A stretch of DNA of 64,000 bases from an uncultured Bacteroidota bacterium (GTDB lineage: Bacteria; Bacteroidota; Bacteroidia; Flavobacteriales; Flavobacteriaceae): the NCBI GenBank assembly GCA_902604715.1, contig CACLAD010000001.1:124001-188000 (forward strand), in the 5' to 3' direction. Under the pieces are notes generated by a model. That model was not told the DNA's origin and did not search any database. It was given only the letters and a program-made list of their open reading frames with translations. Each line of letters begins with the position of its first letter. Within the stretch, counting starts at the first letter, position 1. Positions 52,468 to 62,841 of the stretch are shown in pieces. The position numbers and the translations under genes were made by a program.

Positions 52468-53052
52468 ATAGCGATAAGAAGAACAGGTAGAGGAAGAAGA
52501 CCATGGAGAGTCCAAAAAACTAATCCACATAAAATTAACGGTGAAATTACTGCATCTGAAGTCAGATTAGTTGGAGATAATGTAGAAATTGGTATTTATC
52601 CAATTCAAAAGGCATTAGAAAAATCAAATGATCTTGAGCTAGACCTTGTTCAAATATCTCCAAATGCTGTGCCGCCTGTTTGTAAGATAATGGATTATAA
52701 GAAATTCCTTTATGAACAGAAAAAAAGAGAAAAACAATTAAAATCTAAAGCAACTAAGGTTGTTGTCAAAGAAATTAGATTTGGACCTCAAACAGATGAA
52801 CATGATTATGCGTTTAAAAAGAAACATGCTGAAAAATTTTTAAAAGATGGTGCAAAACTAAAAGCCTTTGTTTTTTTTAAAGGAAGATCAATTATATATA
52901 AAGACCAGGGCGAGATATTATTATTGAAACTAGCCCAAGAGCTAGAGGAATTTGGAAAGGTAGAACAGCTTCCTAAGCTTGAAAGCAAAAAAAATGATAA
53001 TGCTAATGTCACCAAAAAAAAAGTAAATAATTATGCCAAAAATGAAAACTAA
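52468..53052 (+). CDS. infC: translation initiation factor IF-3
   Basis: Track ORF 52669-53052 is N-truncated; in-frame upstream (ata)[83 protein letters not shown] is classic IF-3; start is ATA 52468 (or ATT 52465). Confidence 0.93.
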   Translation: MAIRRTGRGRRPWRVQKTNPHKINGEITASEVRLVGDNVEIGIYPIQKALEKSNDLELDLVQISPNAVPPVCKIMDYKKFLYEQKKREKQLKSKATKVVVKEIRFGPQTDEHDYAFKKKHAEKFLKDGAKLKAFVFFKGRSIIYKDQGEILLLKLAQELEEFGKVEQLPKLESKKNDNANVTKKKVNNYAKNEN

Positions 53053-53230
53053 ATCCAGTGCGAAGAAAAGATTCAAAGTTACTGGTACCGGAAAAATTAA
53101 AAGAAAACATGCTTTTAAAAATCATATTTTAACAAAAAAATCAAAGAAGAGAAAATTAGCATTAACTCATTCAGGTTTGGTCCATGATAGTGATATGAAT
53201 AGTGTTAAACAACAATTAAGATTAAAATAA
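53033..53230 (+). CDS. rpmI: 50S ribosomal protein L35
   Basis: [42 protein letters not shown]. Confidence 0.96.
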   Translation: MPKMKTKSSAKKRFKVTGTGKIKRKHAFKNHILTKKSKKRKLALTHSGLVHDSDMNSVKQQLRLK

Positions 53231-53233
53231 TAC

Positions 53234-53281
53234 GGGAATTTATCCCATAAATCTAGGTAAAAAAAGAGTAATTATTTTACC
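53234..53281 (+). promoter_or_regulatory. two hairpins in the rpmI-rplT spacer
   Basis: GGGA-atttа-like hairpin GGGA(53234-37)/TCCC(53243-46) and GGTAAAA(53256-62)/TTTTACC(53275-81). Confidence 0.4.
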
Positions 53282-53303
53282 ACCTAATTTAAAATTATAA
53301 ATT

Positions 53304-53648
53304 ATGCCAAGATCAGTAAATTCGGTTGCCAAAAGAGCAAGGAGAAAAAAAGTCTTAAAACAAGCCAAAGGTTACTTTGGAAGAAGAAAAAATGTATGGA
53401 CAATTGCAAAAAATGCAGTTGAAAAAGGCTTACAATATGCCTACAGAGACAGAAGAACCAAAAAAAGAAACTTTAGAGCTTTATGGATAATGAGAATCAA
53501 CGCTGCAGCAAGACATTATGGAATGACTTATTCTCAGCTAATTAATAAATTAAAATCAAACAATATTGAAATAAATAGAAAGGTTTTAGCAGACTTAGCT
53601 GTAAATAATCCTGATGGGTTTAAGGCTATTATTGAAAAAGTAAAATAA
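53304..53648 (+). CDS. rplT: 50S ribosomal protein L20
   Basis: [51 protein letters not shown]. Confidence 0.97.
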   Translation: MPRSVNSVAKRARRKKVLKQAKGYFGRRKNVWTIAKNAVEKGLQYAYRDRRTKKRNFRALWIMRINAAARHYGMTYSQLINKLKSNNIEINRKVLADLAVNNPDGFKAIIEKVK

Positions 53649-53653
53649 AATTT

Positions 53654-55168
53654 TTAAAAAGGCAAATCACTCTCATTATTGTAATCATCTTTATTCCCAA
53701 AATCAGACTTGAAGGTATCATCATTTGCAGCAGCATTCATTTTAGAATGAAATTCGTATGGTGAGTCATATTGCTCAATATCCTCAAACTTACCAAGAGT
53801 TGGGATAAATCTAAGCCTAATATTGTCCAACCCACCGTTACGGTGTTTTGACACGATAAATTCAGCTTCACCTTCGGTGGATGATTTTTCATTGTCGTCC
53901 CATGTATCAATTTTATAATACTCAGGTCTGTAGATAAATGATACTATATCAGCATCTTGCTCAATTGCACCAGACTCTCTCAAATCTGATAATAATGGAC
54001 GTTTAGATGTTCTTCCCTCAACCATTCTTGAAAGTTGTGAAAGTGCAATTACAGGGATATTTAATTCTTTTGCTAAAGCCTTAAGATTTCTTGAAATTGT
54101 TGAAATTTCTTGTTCTCTATTTCCAGTTTTTATATTTCCACCGGTAGTCATTAACTGTAAGTAATCAACAATAATCATTTTTACATCCTTTTGTGATACT
54201 AATCTTCTCGCTTTCGCTCTCAAATCAAATATTGAAAGGGAAGCAGTGTCATCAATATATAAGGGTGCTTTTTCTAGGTTCTTAACTCTAACATTAAGCT
54301 GTTCCCATTCGTGCTTTTCAAGTTTACCGGTTCTTAATTTATCAGAATTTAGACCTGTTTCTGATGAAATCAACCTGGTTATTAATTGAATTGAAGACAT
54401 TTCCAAGGAGAAAAAAGCAAGAGGTATTTGATTATCTATAGCAATATTACTAGTCATTGATAAAGCTAAAGCGGTTTTACCCATACCTGGTCTAGCTGCT
54501 ATTATAACCAGATCACTTTCTTGCCATCCAGCTGTTAGTTTATCAATTTTACCAAATCCTGACGGAATTCCACTTAATCCTTTTTTATTTGATATCGCCT
54601 CAATTTTTGTTTTAGCTTGAATAACTAAACTTTGAGCTGTTTCTGATGATTTTTTAATATTTCCTTGAGTAACATCGTATAATTTTGACTCTGCATTATC
54701 TAACAAATCAAAAACATCTTTGGATTCGTCATATGAATCAGTGATGATTTCATTTGAAATTTTAATCAAACTTCTTTGAATAAATTTTTGAAGAATAATT
54801 CTTGCATGAAATTCGATATGTGCTGATGATGAAACTTTTTGAGTCAGGGAAATTAAATAAAAATCACCACCAATTCTTTCATGATTATTATTTTTTTTTA
54901 ATTGGTTTGATACAGTAAGAAGATCAATTGGTTCACTTTTTTGAAATAAGGCAAAAATTGCCTGAAAAATGAATTGATGAGTTTCTTTATAGAATGCCTC
55001 TGGGGTTAACAAATCAATAACTTCATCAACTCCTTTTTTGTCAATCATCATTGCCCCTAAAACTACTTCCTCTAAATCAATAGCCTGGGGTGGTAACTTA
55101 CCTTTTTCTAAATTTATTATTGAATTTTTATCAATATTTAGACCTTGAAATGATGCAGATTGTTTCAT
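53654..55168 (-). CDS. dnaB: replicative DNA helicase DnaB
   Basis: PPQAIDLEEVVLGAMMID; IAARPGMGKTALALSM; DYLQLM; SDLRESGAIEQDAD. Confidence 0.97.
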   Translation of the reverse strand: MKQSASFQGLNIDKNSIINLEKGKLPPQAIDLEEVVLGAMMIDKKGVDEVIDLLTPEAFYKETHQFIFQAIFALFQKSEPIDLLTVSNQLKKNNNHERIGGDFYLISLTQKVSSSAHIEFHARIILQKFIQRSLIKISNEIITDSYDESKDVFDLLDNAESKLYDVTQGNIKKSSETAQSLVIQAKTKIEAISNKKGLSGIPSGFGKIDKLTAGWQESDLVIIAARPGMGKTALALSMTSNIAIDNQIPLAFFSLEMSSIQLITRLISSETGLNSDKLRTGKLEKHEWEQLNVRVKNLEKAPLYIDDTASLSIFDLRAKARRLVSQKDVKMIIVDYLQLMTTGGNIKTGNREQEISTISRNLKALAKELNIPVIALSQLSRMVEGRTSKRPLLSDLRESGAIEQDADIVSFIYRPEYYKIDTWDDNEKSSTEGEAEFIVSKHRNGGLDNIRLRFIPTLGKFEDIEQYDSPYEFHSKMNAAANDDTFKSDFGNKDDYNNESDLPF

Positions 55169-55273
55169 TAAATCTAAAGTAAATAAATAAGATTGATTAT
55201 TAACAATTAATTTTTTTTAATAATCAACACAATGGATGTTAATAAGACCACATAAAATGTTAATAGAGATAAA

Positions 55274-56227
55274 TTATGATGAATAAACACCCATGTTAGA
55301 GTACTTTTCCATTCTTCTACTAACTAAACTTGCTTTAGAAAGTTCTTTGAGCTCATTGTATGAAGATACTATATTAGATTTCACTAATTCAAATGTCTTT
55401 TCTTTGTTTCTGTGAGCACCACCCGCAGGCTCCTTGATTACTTTATCAACTAGATTCATTTTTTTCATGTCCTTAGCGGTTAACTTAAGAGCTGAAGCAG
55501 CTGTTTCCTTATACTCCCAACTTCTCCACAAAATTGATGAACAAGATTCGGGTGAGATAACAGAGTACCATGTATTTTCTAACATTAAAACTTTATCCCC
55601 AACACCAATTCCTAAAGCACCACCAGAAGCGCCTTCACCTATAATGACAGTAATTATAGGGACAGATAGTCTGGTCATTTCTAAAATGTTCCTTGCAATT
55701 GCTTCTCCTTGACCTCTTTCCTCTGCTTCCAATCCAGGGTATGCACCAGGAGTATCAATAAGTGTAACCACAGGAACATTAAACTTCTCAGCCATTTTCA
55801 TAAGTCTGAGAGCTTTTCTATATCCTTCGGGGTTAGCCATACCAAAATTCCTGTATTGTCTTTCCTTTGTATTATGGCCTTTTTGCTGTCCAATAAACAT
55901 AAAGGTTTGATCGTCAATTTTTCCCAAACCACCAACCATAGCTTTATCATCTCTGAAGGTTCTATCGCCATGTAATTCTAAAAAGGATTCACCAAGTATA
56001 TTATTAATATAATCTAATGTGTAGGGCCTATCAGGATGTCTAGAAATTTGAACTTTTTGCCAAGGGGTTAAATTGTTATAAATATCCTTAATAGTTTGGT
56101 CCAATTTGGAACGTATCTTACTGCTGGTTTCGGTAACATCAATTTCAGATTTTTCACCAAGCTCAAGACACTCTTTTAACTGTATATCAAGGGCTTTAAC
56201 TGGTTCTTCAAAATCTAGGTAGTTCAT
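55274..56227 (-). CDS. accA: acetyl-CoA carboxylase carboxyltransferase alpha subunit
   Basis: [54 protein letters not shown]. Confidence 0.97.
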   Translation of the reverse strand: MNYLDFEEPVKALDIQLKECLELGEKSEIDVTETSSKIRSKLDQTIKDIYNNLTPWQKVQISRHPDRPYTLDYINNILGESFLELHGDRTFRDDKAMVGGLGKIDDQTFMFIGQQKGHNTKERQYRNFGMANPEGYRKALRLMKMAEKFNVPVVTLIDTPGAYPGLEAEERGQGEAIARNILEMTRLSVPIITVIIGEGASGGALGIGVGDKVLMLENTWYSVISPESCSSILWRSWEYKETAASALKLTAKDMKKMNLVDKVIKEPAGGAHRNKEKTFELVKSNIVSSYNELKELSKASLVSRRMEKYSNMGVYSS

Positions 56228-56263
56228 CTGATTTATGTATCTAATATAAATATAAAAAAGTTA

Positions 56264-57154
56264 CTACTTATAATCTTTATTATTTCTTTTTTTTATGTAG
56301 ATGTTGAATATTACGGACGATAAAATTAAAAAAAGACCAATGTAAAATGAAAAGCTCATTTTTTCATTATTACCAAAAAAAATTACAGCCATAATTATTC
56401 CATATATGGGCTCTAAGTTATAAGTTAAAACAACTGAATAAGGGGAAATAAATCTAAGCAAATATACTGATGCCATAAAAGCATATGCAGTACAAATACT
56501 TCCGAGCATAAAAATATAAAAATAATTAAGGGAAAATATATCATAAATGATTACAGAGTTTAAATCATTATTAAAAATGAGAAAAATTGTAATAAAAAAC
56601 ATTCCAGTGATAAATTCGTAAAATGAAATTGAAATAGCACTATTTTTTTTAATCATTAAACCATTCAGTACTGAAAAAAGAGATGCAAAAAATGCCGATA
56701 ATAATCCAAGAATTATACCTGATAGGTAGTGAAATTCGGCACTAAATATTAGATAAACCCCGCCAACAACTACAAAACCTAAGATTACTTCATAAAAAAT
56801 CACCTTTCTTTTAAATAGAAAAGGCTCAATAAATGATGTAAAAAAAGCTGCAGTAGAAAACATTGCTAAGGTGACCGAAATATTAGATTTTTCAATAGCC
56901 TCAAAGAATGTAATCCAATGCAAAGCTATTATAAGTCCTAAAAAGGAGTATTGAAGAAAAAGCTTTAAGTCGATTTTAAAGCTTCTTTTGCTAAAAAGCA
57001 TGAAAATTGCTAATAGTATTGAGCCAATCAACATTCTATGCCAAACAATAACCTCTGAAGAATTTACTATTAGTTCTCCAAGTATTGCTGTAAAACCAGC
57101 GATAAATACCAAAAAGTGTAAGTGTATGAAATGCTTTAAATTATTTTTTTGCAT
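56264..57154 (-). CDS. EamA/DMT superfamily transporter
   Basis: ~10 TM helices; NISVTLAMFSTAAFFTSFIEPFLF. Confidence 0.88.
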   Translation of the reverse strand: MQKNNLKHFIHLHFLVFIAGFTAILGELIVNSSEVIVWHRMLIGSILLAIFMLFSKRSFKIDLKLFLQYSFLGLIIALHWITFFEAIEKSNISVTLAMFSTAAFFTSFIEPFLFKRKVIFYEVILGFVVVGGVYLIFSAEFHYLSGIILGLLSAFFASLFSVLNGLMIKKNSAISISFYEFITGMFFITIFLIFNNDLNSVIIYDIFSLNYFYIFMLGSICTAYAFMASVYLLRFISPYSVVLTYNLEPIYGIIMAVIFFGNNEKMSFSFYIGLFLILSSVIFNIYIKKRNNKDYK

Positions 57155-58217
57155 TGTAAACTAGATATATTGCTAAAATTCCAAATAGAATATTAGGAAG
57201 CCACACTGCAATAAAAGGAGGTAAATCAGATTGTTGAGCCAATACACCAAAAATCTTATCAAAAAATACATAAACCATTGCAACACATATTCCAAAAGCT
57301 AAATTGACACCTGTACCTCCTCTTCTTTTTTCTGCAGCGACTGAAAATCCAATTAGAGTCAAAATAAAAATTGAAAAGGGTATACTCCATTTTTTATATT
57401 TTACAACTAAATATCTTTCTATATTAGTTGAACCCCTACTCCTCTCTACTTCTATGAAATTAACTAGCTCATTATAGTTTAGAGATTCAGCCACATAATT
57501 TAAGGGAGTCAAATCATCAACACTAAAAGAAAAAACTGTATCAAAAGTTCTTCGATTTTCTAGGATATCAATAGAATCTGTAATAATTCTTTTACTGTAG
57601 TTGTTTAATCTAAATTTATTAATATCTGGGATAAATCTAATACTTGTTGAACTAATTTTAAAATTCAACTTTTCGCCTCTAAAGTTTTCTAAGGTGAAAT
57701 TAGTTCCAACATTATTATTTTGATTAAACTGAGTTAAAAAAATATATTCATTTTCATTGATCTTTCTAAATATATTTTTATTGTCAACTGCTTTCCTATT
57801 ACCCTTTAAATATTTGTAGGAAAAATCATTATATTTTTTTGTTGATTCAGGAACAACAAACATTCCTGTTAATAATGAAAAAAAAGCTATAACTAGTGAT
57901 CCTAGCATGTAGGGTTGAAGAATTCTTCTCACTGAAACACCTGATGAATATAAAGCAATAATCTCGGAGTTTGAAGATAATTTTGATGTAAACCAGGTTA
58001 TGGCTAGAAATAAAAAAAGAGGTAGTAAACTTGAAGAAAAATAAATACTGAAATTATAATAGTGATCTAGAATTTCGTTAAACGGAACCTGCTTAGCTAA
58101 TAACTTGTCAATATTATCAGCTAAGTTTACAACAATTGCAATTGGAACGAATAATGCTTGAATTAACACATAGGTTAATAAAAATTTTTTTAATATGTAA
58201 CTATCAATTTTATTCAA
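57141..58217 (-). CDS. LptF/LptG family LPS export permease
   Basis: MNKIDSYILKKFLLTYVLI; ALYSSGVSVRRILQPYML; VVPESTKKYN. Confidence 0.93.
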   Translation of the reverse strand: MNKIDSYILKKFLLTYVLIQALFVPIAIVVNLADNIDKLLAKQVPFNEILDHYYNFSIYFSSSLLPLFLFLAITWFTSKLSSNSEIIALYSSGVSVRRILQPYMLGSLVIAFFSLLTGMFVVPESTKKYNDFSYKYLKGNRKAVDNKNIFRKINENEYIFLTQFNQNNNVGTNFTLENFRGEKLNFKISSTSIRFIPDINKFRLNNYSKRIITDSIDILENRRTFDTVFSFSVDDLTPLNYVAESLNYNELVNFIEVERSRGSTNIERYLVVKYKKWSIPFSIFILTLIGFSVAAEKRRGGTGVNLAFGICVAMVYVFFDKIFGVLAQQSDLPPFIAVWLPNILFGILAIYLVYNAKK

Positions 58218-59354
58218 TTATAATCTGTTGTTTAATTTTTTAACCATTTTATCTTTCCAATTTAAAAAATCTCCTTCAATTATTTTTTTTCTTGCTTCAC
58301 TCATTAAAAAACAATAGAAACCTAAATTATGGATTGATGCTATTTGTCTTCCCAGCATTTCGTTTACTGAAAATAAATGTCTTAAATAGGATTTGGAATA
58401 TGTTTTATCAACCCATGTTGTCCCATTTTTATCTAATAATGAAAAATCAAACTCCCATTTTTTATTTTTAATATTTATAATACCCTCAGATGTGAATAAC
58501 ATACCATTTCTTCCATTTCTTGTTGGCATTACACAGTCAAACATATCTATTCCTAAAGCAATATTTTCAAGCAAATTAACTGGTGTTCCAACTCCCATTA
58601 AATATCTAGGTTTATCTTCAGGAAGAATATCACAAACAATTGAGGACATCTCATACATTTCATCATGCGGTTCTCCGACAGAAAGACCCCCAATAGCATT
58701 TCCAAAGCAATTTTTTGATGAAATATAATCAGCAGATATTTTTCTTAAATCCTTATATGTACTTCCTTGAACAATTGGGAAAAACATTTGCTTATAATTA
58801 TATTTTTCAGGGGTGCTTTCAAATCTGCTTATACACCTATCAAGCCACCTATGAGTAAGATTCATGGAGTTTTTTGCATAACTGTAATCACATGGGTATG
58901 GAGGACATTCATCAAAAGCCATCACAATATCAGCTCCAATAGACTTTTGGATATCAATTGCTTCTTCAGGGGAAAAAAAATGTTTACTTCCATCTATATG
59001 ACTTTTAAACTGAACTCCTTCTTCCGTTATCTTCCTGTTTGAAGCCAAAGAATAAACCTGATAACCTCCAGAATCTGTTAAAATATTTTTTTCCCAATTT
59101 ATGAATTTATGGATACCACCTGCTTTTTCAATAATTTCTATTCCAGGCCTCAAATATAGATGATATGTATTTCCTAGAATGATGTCAGTCTTTATCTCCT
59201 CTTCAAGCTCTTTTTGATGCACTCCTTTTACTGTTCCTTGAGTGCCAACGGGCATAAAAATAGGTGTATTAATTTCGCCGTGACTTGTTTTGATTTTACA
59301 AGCCCTTGCTTTTGTTAAATTATCTATATGTTCTAATTTAAAAGACGGATTCAT
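58218..59354 (-). CDS. tgt: queuine tRNA-ribosyltransferase
   Basis: TPIFMPVGTQGTVKG; ILTDSGGYQVYSL; YLMGVGTPVNLLE; FDCVMPTRNGRNG. Confidence 0.97.
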   Translation of the reverse strand: MNPSFKLEHIDNLTKARACKIKTSHGEINTPIFMPVGTQGTVKGVHQKELEEEIKTDIILGNTYHLYLRPGIEIIEKAGGIHKFINWEKNILTDSGGYQVYSLASNRKITEEGVQFKSHIDGSKHFFSPEEAIDIQKSIGADIVMAFDECPPYPCDYSYAKNSMNLTHRWLDRCISRFESTPEKYNYKQMFFPIVQGSTYKDLRKISADYISSKNCFGNAIGGLSVGEPHDEMYEMSSIVCDILPEDKPRYLMGVGTPVNLLENIALGIDMFDCVMPTRNGRNGMLFTSEGIINIKNKKWEFDFSLLDKNGTTWVDKTYSKSYLRHLFSVNEMLGRQIASIHNLGFYCFLMSEARKKIIEGDFLNWKDKMVKKLNNRL

Positions 59355-59493
59355 ATATTGACAAATATAATTAAGATAGTCTCACAAAAGATTCATGTTA
59401 CTAAAAAAGTCTAATTGTTAATAAATGCATATTAAATAATTTTATTAATGAACTACATTAAATTAAATTGCCAACACAAATTAAATTCCTGTT

Positions 59494-60336
59494 GTGGATT
59501 TAAAATCACTAGAGAAAATAGTAACTCAAACCAGAAGAGATATACTCAGAATGGTTCATAAAGTAAACTCAGGTCATCCTGGTGGGTCCCTTGGTTGTGC
59601 AGAGTTTATGGTTACACTGTTTAATTCTGAAATGAAAAGAAATAAAAACTTTTCAATGGATGGGGTTGATGAAGATTTATTTTTTTTAAGTAATGGTCAT
59701 ATTTCTCCGGTATTTTACAGTGTTTTGGCTAGGAGTGGATACTTTGATGTTAATGAACTTAATACATTTAGACTAATCAATTCAAGACTCCAAGGACACC
59801 CAACAACACACGAAGGTCTTCCCGGAGTGAGAATCGCATCTGGTTCATTAGGTCAAGGCCTATCGGTAGCAATAGGTGCTGCATTATCAAAAAAATTAAA
59901 TAATGATAACAACTTAGTTTATTGCCTTATGGGTGATGGTGAGTTGCAAGAGGGACAAAATTGGGAAGCTATAATGTATGCTTCATCCAATAAGGTTGAT
60001 AATATTATAGCAACTATTGATTTAAATGGTCAACAAATTGATGGGTCTACTAAAGAAGTATTAAACTTAGGAAACATAAAAGATAAGTTTACTGCTTTTG
60101 GCTGGGATGTAATCGAATGTGCTTATGGTAATAACATTATTGAAATTAAAAACAAATTAAAATCAGCCAAAATGAATTGCTATAATGGAAAGCCAATATG
60201 CATATTGTTAAAAACAGTTATGGGTAACGGAGTTGATTTTATGATGCATACGCATGAATGGCATGGAAAAGCTCCAAATGATGAACAATTAGAAATAGGT
60301 TTAAGTCAAAATGAGGAAACACTAGGTGACTACTAA
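59494..60336 (+). CDS. transketolase N-terminal (TPP-binding) subunit
   Basis: MVHKVNSGHPGGSLG; GSLGQGLSVAIGAALS; MGDGELQEGQNWEA. Confidence 0.94.
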   Translation: MDLKSLEKIVTQTRRDILRMVHKVNSGHPGGSLGCAEFMVTLFNSEMKRNKNFSMDGVDEDLFFLSNGHISPVFYSVLARSGYFDVNELNTFRLINSRLQGHPTTHEGLPGVRIASGSLGQGLSVAIGAALSKKLNNDNNLVYCLMGDGELQEGQNWEAIMYASSNKVDNIIATIDLNGQQIDGSTKEVLNLGNIKDKFTAFGWDVIECAYGNNIIEIKNKLKSAKMNCYNGKPICILLKTVMGNGVDFMMHTHEWHGKAPNDEQLEIGLSQNEETLGDY

Positions 60337-61291
60337 AATGAAAGAGTATACATACACAGAAAAAAAAGATACAAGAAGTGGTTTCGGAGATGGTCTTACT
60401 GAATTGGGACTAAAAAATAAAGATGTGGTGGCTTTATGTGCAGACCTGACAGGTTCCCTTAAAATGAATGAGTTTAAAAATAATCATCCAAGTAGGTTTT
60501 TTCAAGTAGGAATTGCCGAAGCTAACATGATGGGTATAGCTGCAGGTCTAACAATTGGTGGAAAAATTCCCTTTACAGGAACTTTTGCTAATTTTTCTAC
60601 TGGAAGAGTTTATGATCAAATACGGCAATCAATAGCATATTCTGGAAAAAATGTAAAAATTTGTGCTTCACACGCTGGAATAACTCTAGGTGAAGATGGT
60701 GCAACACATCAAATCCTTGAAGATATTGGTATGATGAAGATGCTACCAGGCATGACTGTTATAAATACATGTGATTACAATCAAACAAAAGCTGCCACAA
60801 TTGCTATCGCTGATCATAAAGGACCTGTTTATTTAAGGTTCGGTAGACCAAAAGTTCCCGTTTTCACCGATCCAACCCAAAAATTTGAAATAGGAAAAGG
60901 AATTAAATTGATTGATGGAACTGATGTAACTATTGTCGCAACTGGTCATCTTGTATGGGAATCCTTAGAAGCTGCTAAAATTTTAAATAAATCGGGAATT
61001 AGTGCTGAAGTGATTAATATTCATACAATTAAACCTTTAGATAAAAAAATAATACTAGAATCTGTTGAAAAAACTAAATGTGTTGTTTCAGCTGAGGAAC
61101 ACAATTTTCTTGGTGGTCTAGGCGAAAGTATTTCCAGGGTTTTATCAAAAAATTTACCTCTGCCTCAAGAATTTATTGCGACAAAAGATACTTTTGGTGA
61201 ATCTGGAACACCAGCACAATTAATGGAAAAATATGGTTTGAACGCTAGTTCAATTGTAGACAAGGCTAAAAAAGTTATTTCCAGGAAATAG
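60326..61291 (+). CDS. transketolase C-terminal subunit
   Basis: DLTGSLKMNEF; GIAEANMMGIAAGL; SHAGITLGEDGATHQ. Confidence 0.94.
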   Translation: MTTKMKEYTYTEKKDTRSGFGDGLTELGLKNKDVVALCADLTGSLKMNEFKNNHPSRFFQVGIAEANMMGIAAGLTIGGKIPFTGTFANFSTGRVYDQIRQSIAYSGKNVKICASHAGITLGEDGATHQILEDIGMMKMLPGMTVINTCDYNQTKAATIAIADHKGPVYLRFGRPKVPVFTDPTQKFEIGKGIKLIDGTDVTIVATGHLVWESLEAAKILNKSGISAEVINIHTIKPLDKKIILESVEKTKCVVSAEEHNFLGGLGESISRVLSKNLPLPQEFIATKDTFGESGTPAQLMEKYGLNASSIVDKAKKVISRK

Positions 61292-61293
61292 TC

Positions 61294-62274
61294 TTAGTCG
61301 TCATCTCTTGACGCTGTATCATCTGGATCTAGGTAGTTGGGAATACCATCTCCATCTGTATCATCATTTGTTGGATCTCCATCCCCAATATCATTTGTTG
61401 GGTCACCATCTCCATCCCGGTCAACTGTTAAATCAGAGTCGGGTTCTAAATCCTCATCAATTGTCAAAGTTCCATCATTATCATCATCAGAATCAATAAA
61501 ATCAGCGAAGGTGTCATCATCAGAGTTATCGTTAGTAAGATCATAATCTCCGTTAATATCCTCTAAATGAGATGGTACATTATCAAAATCATGATCATTT
61601 AATTCAGATTGAAATACTTTGAATTTAAAAATTAAATTAGAGTAAACAGGAACAGATCCAGCAGCAGCTGAATAGTATCCCAACCCTGAGGGCAAAAACA
61701 TTATACCAATTCCAGGATTATTATACGTTACTGTTCCGTCGGAATTGATTACAAAATCCTCGGCAATATTAAACTCAGGTAACACCCTTCCCCAACCGGA
61801 AATTGTTGATGTTAGATCAAAATCCACAGGTGTGGATGAACTATCAAATACGGTGTCGTCCATTAAAGTGCCCTCGTATGAAACCCTAACTTTATCGGAA
61901 AAATTAGGTGAATTTTCTGAACCACCTTGATTAATTTTTAAAATATAATATTCATATTCTACATCAAAATATGTTGTTGTCAAGGTCTCAACAATATCAA
62001 TAAGTAAAGAGTTTTGATCTGGATTTGGTAACTCACCATCCTCAGGTAATTGATTAATATTAATTTCAGTAAAAGAAATTGTGGGGTTGTTTGATAAAAG
62101 AGACGCATCAACATAATGAGACTGTAAATAGCTCACTAATGAATCATTATCTATGACTTGTTGTTCCGTTCTATCAGCTTCAGGAATCTCAATAATACCA
62201 TCGTCATCATCATCGCCGCATGAAAGACCTAAAAGCAAAATTGAGATTATAAGAATATATAGTTTAAATTTCAT
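61294..62274 (-). CDS. FKBP-type peptidyl-prolyl isomerase lipoprotein with C-terminal Asp-rich (thrombospondin type 3-like) Ca-binding repeats
   Basis: Lipobox LGLSCGDDDDD; SDKVRVSYEGTLMDDTVFDSS; GIGIMFLPSGLGYYS; DTDGDGIPNYLDPDD repeats. Confidence 0.85.
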   Translation of the reverse strand: MKFKLYILIISILLLGLSCGDDDDDGIIEIPEADRTEQQVIDNDSLVSYLQSHYVDASLLSNNPTISFTEININQLPEDGELPNPDQNSLLIDIVETLTTTYFDVEYEYYILKINQGGSENSPNFSDKVRVSYEGTLMDDTVFDSSSTPVDFDLTSTISGWGRVLPEFNIAEDFVINSDGTVTYNNPGIGIMFLPSGLGYYSAAAGSVPVYSNLIFKFKVFQSELNDHDFDNVPSHLEDINGDYDLTNDNSDDDTFADFIDSDDDNDGTLTIDEDLEPDSDLTVDRDGDGDPTNDIGDGDPTNDDTDGDGIPNYLDPDDTASRDDD

Positions 62275-62343
62275 AGATTAATTTAACTTTGTCAGCAAAA
62301 ATACAATTATAAAGAATATATTTTATTTATTTAACAATCTTTT

Positions 62344-62841
62344 ATGGACAAGAAAAAAATTTTAGATTTTCAATTAATTAAAAAAAAGATTAGAAGGATT
62401 TCTCTTCAAATACTTGAATCAAATAATGATCAAGATGAAATAATTATTGCTGGTGTTGATGTAAATGGATTTATTATTGCAAAAAAAATATCTCAGGAAA
62501 TAAGCGAAATTTCGAATACCAACATCAAACTATGTAAAATAAAAATTGATAAAAAAAACCCACTAAATGATATCTCAACATCAATAAGTTTTGATGAGTA
62601 CCAAAACAAATATGTAGTTGTAGTTGACGATGTTTTAAATTCTGGAGCTACATTAATGTATTCGGTAAAATATTTTTTAAATACCAAAATTAAAGCTTTA
62701 AAAACAGCTGTTTTGGTTGATAGGAATCATAAAAAATATCCTATCAAAGTAGATTTTAAAGGACTATCACTTTCAACTTCAATTCAAAATAAAGTTAAGG
62801 TAGCCATAGATGAAAAAAAAATTGAAGCGTTCTTAGTTTAG
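62344..62841 (+). CDS. phosphoribosyltransferase family protein (PyrR-like)
   Basis: VVVVDDVLNSGATLMYSV PRPP-binding motif. Confidence 0.88.
   Translation: MDKKKILDFQLIKKKIRRISLQILESNNDQDEIIIAGVDVNGFIIAKKISQEISEISNTNIKLCKIKIDKKNPLNDISTSISFDEYQNKYVVVVDDVLNSGATLMYSVKYFLNTKIKALKTAVLVDRNHKKYPIKVDFKGLSLSTSIQNKVKVAIDEKKIEAFLV

Noticed and set aside
55434-55975. Plus-strand ORFs opposite accA
   Set aside because: Antisense to highly conserved accA codons; no independent support
59494-61291. Frameshifted transketolase pseudogene
   Set aside because: The two ORFs correspond to the natural N- and C-subunits of split transketolases, each with own start and intact motifs
61308-61930. Plus-strand ORFs 61308-61499, 61337-61546, 61745-61930 (His/Ser-rich)
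   Set aside because: Antisense readings of the Asp-rich repeat coding region of the FKBP lipoprotein; composition is a by-product of the repeats
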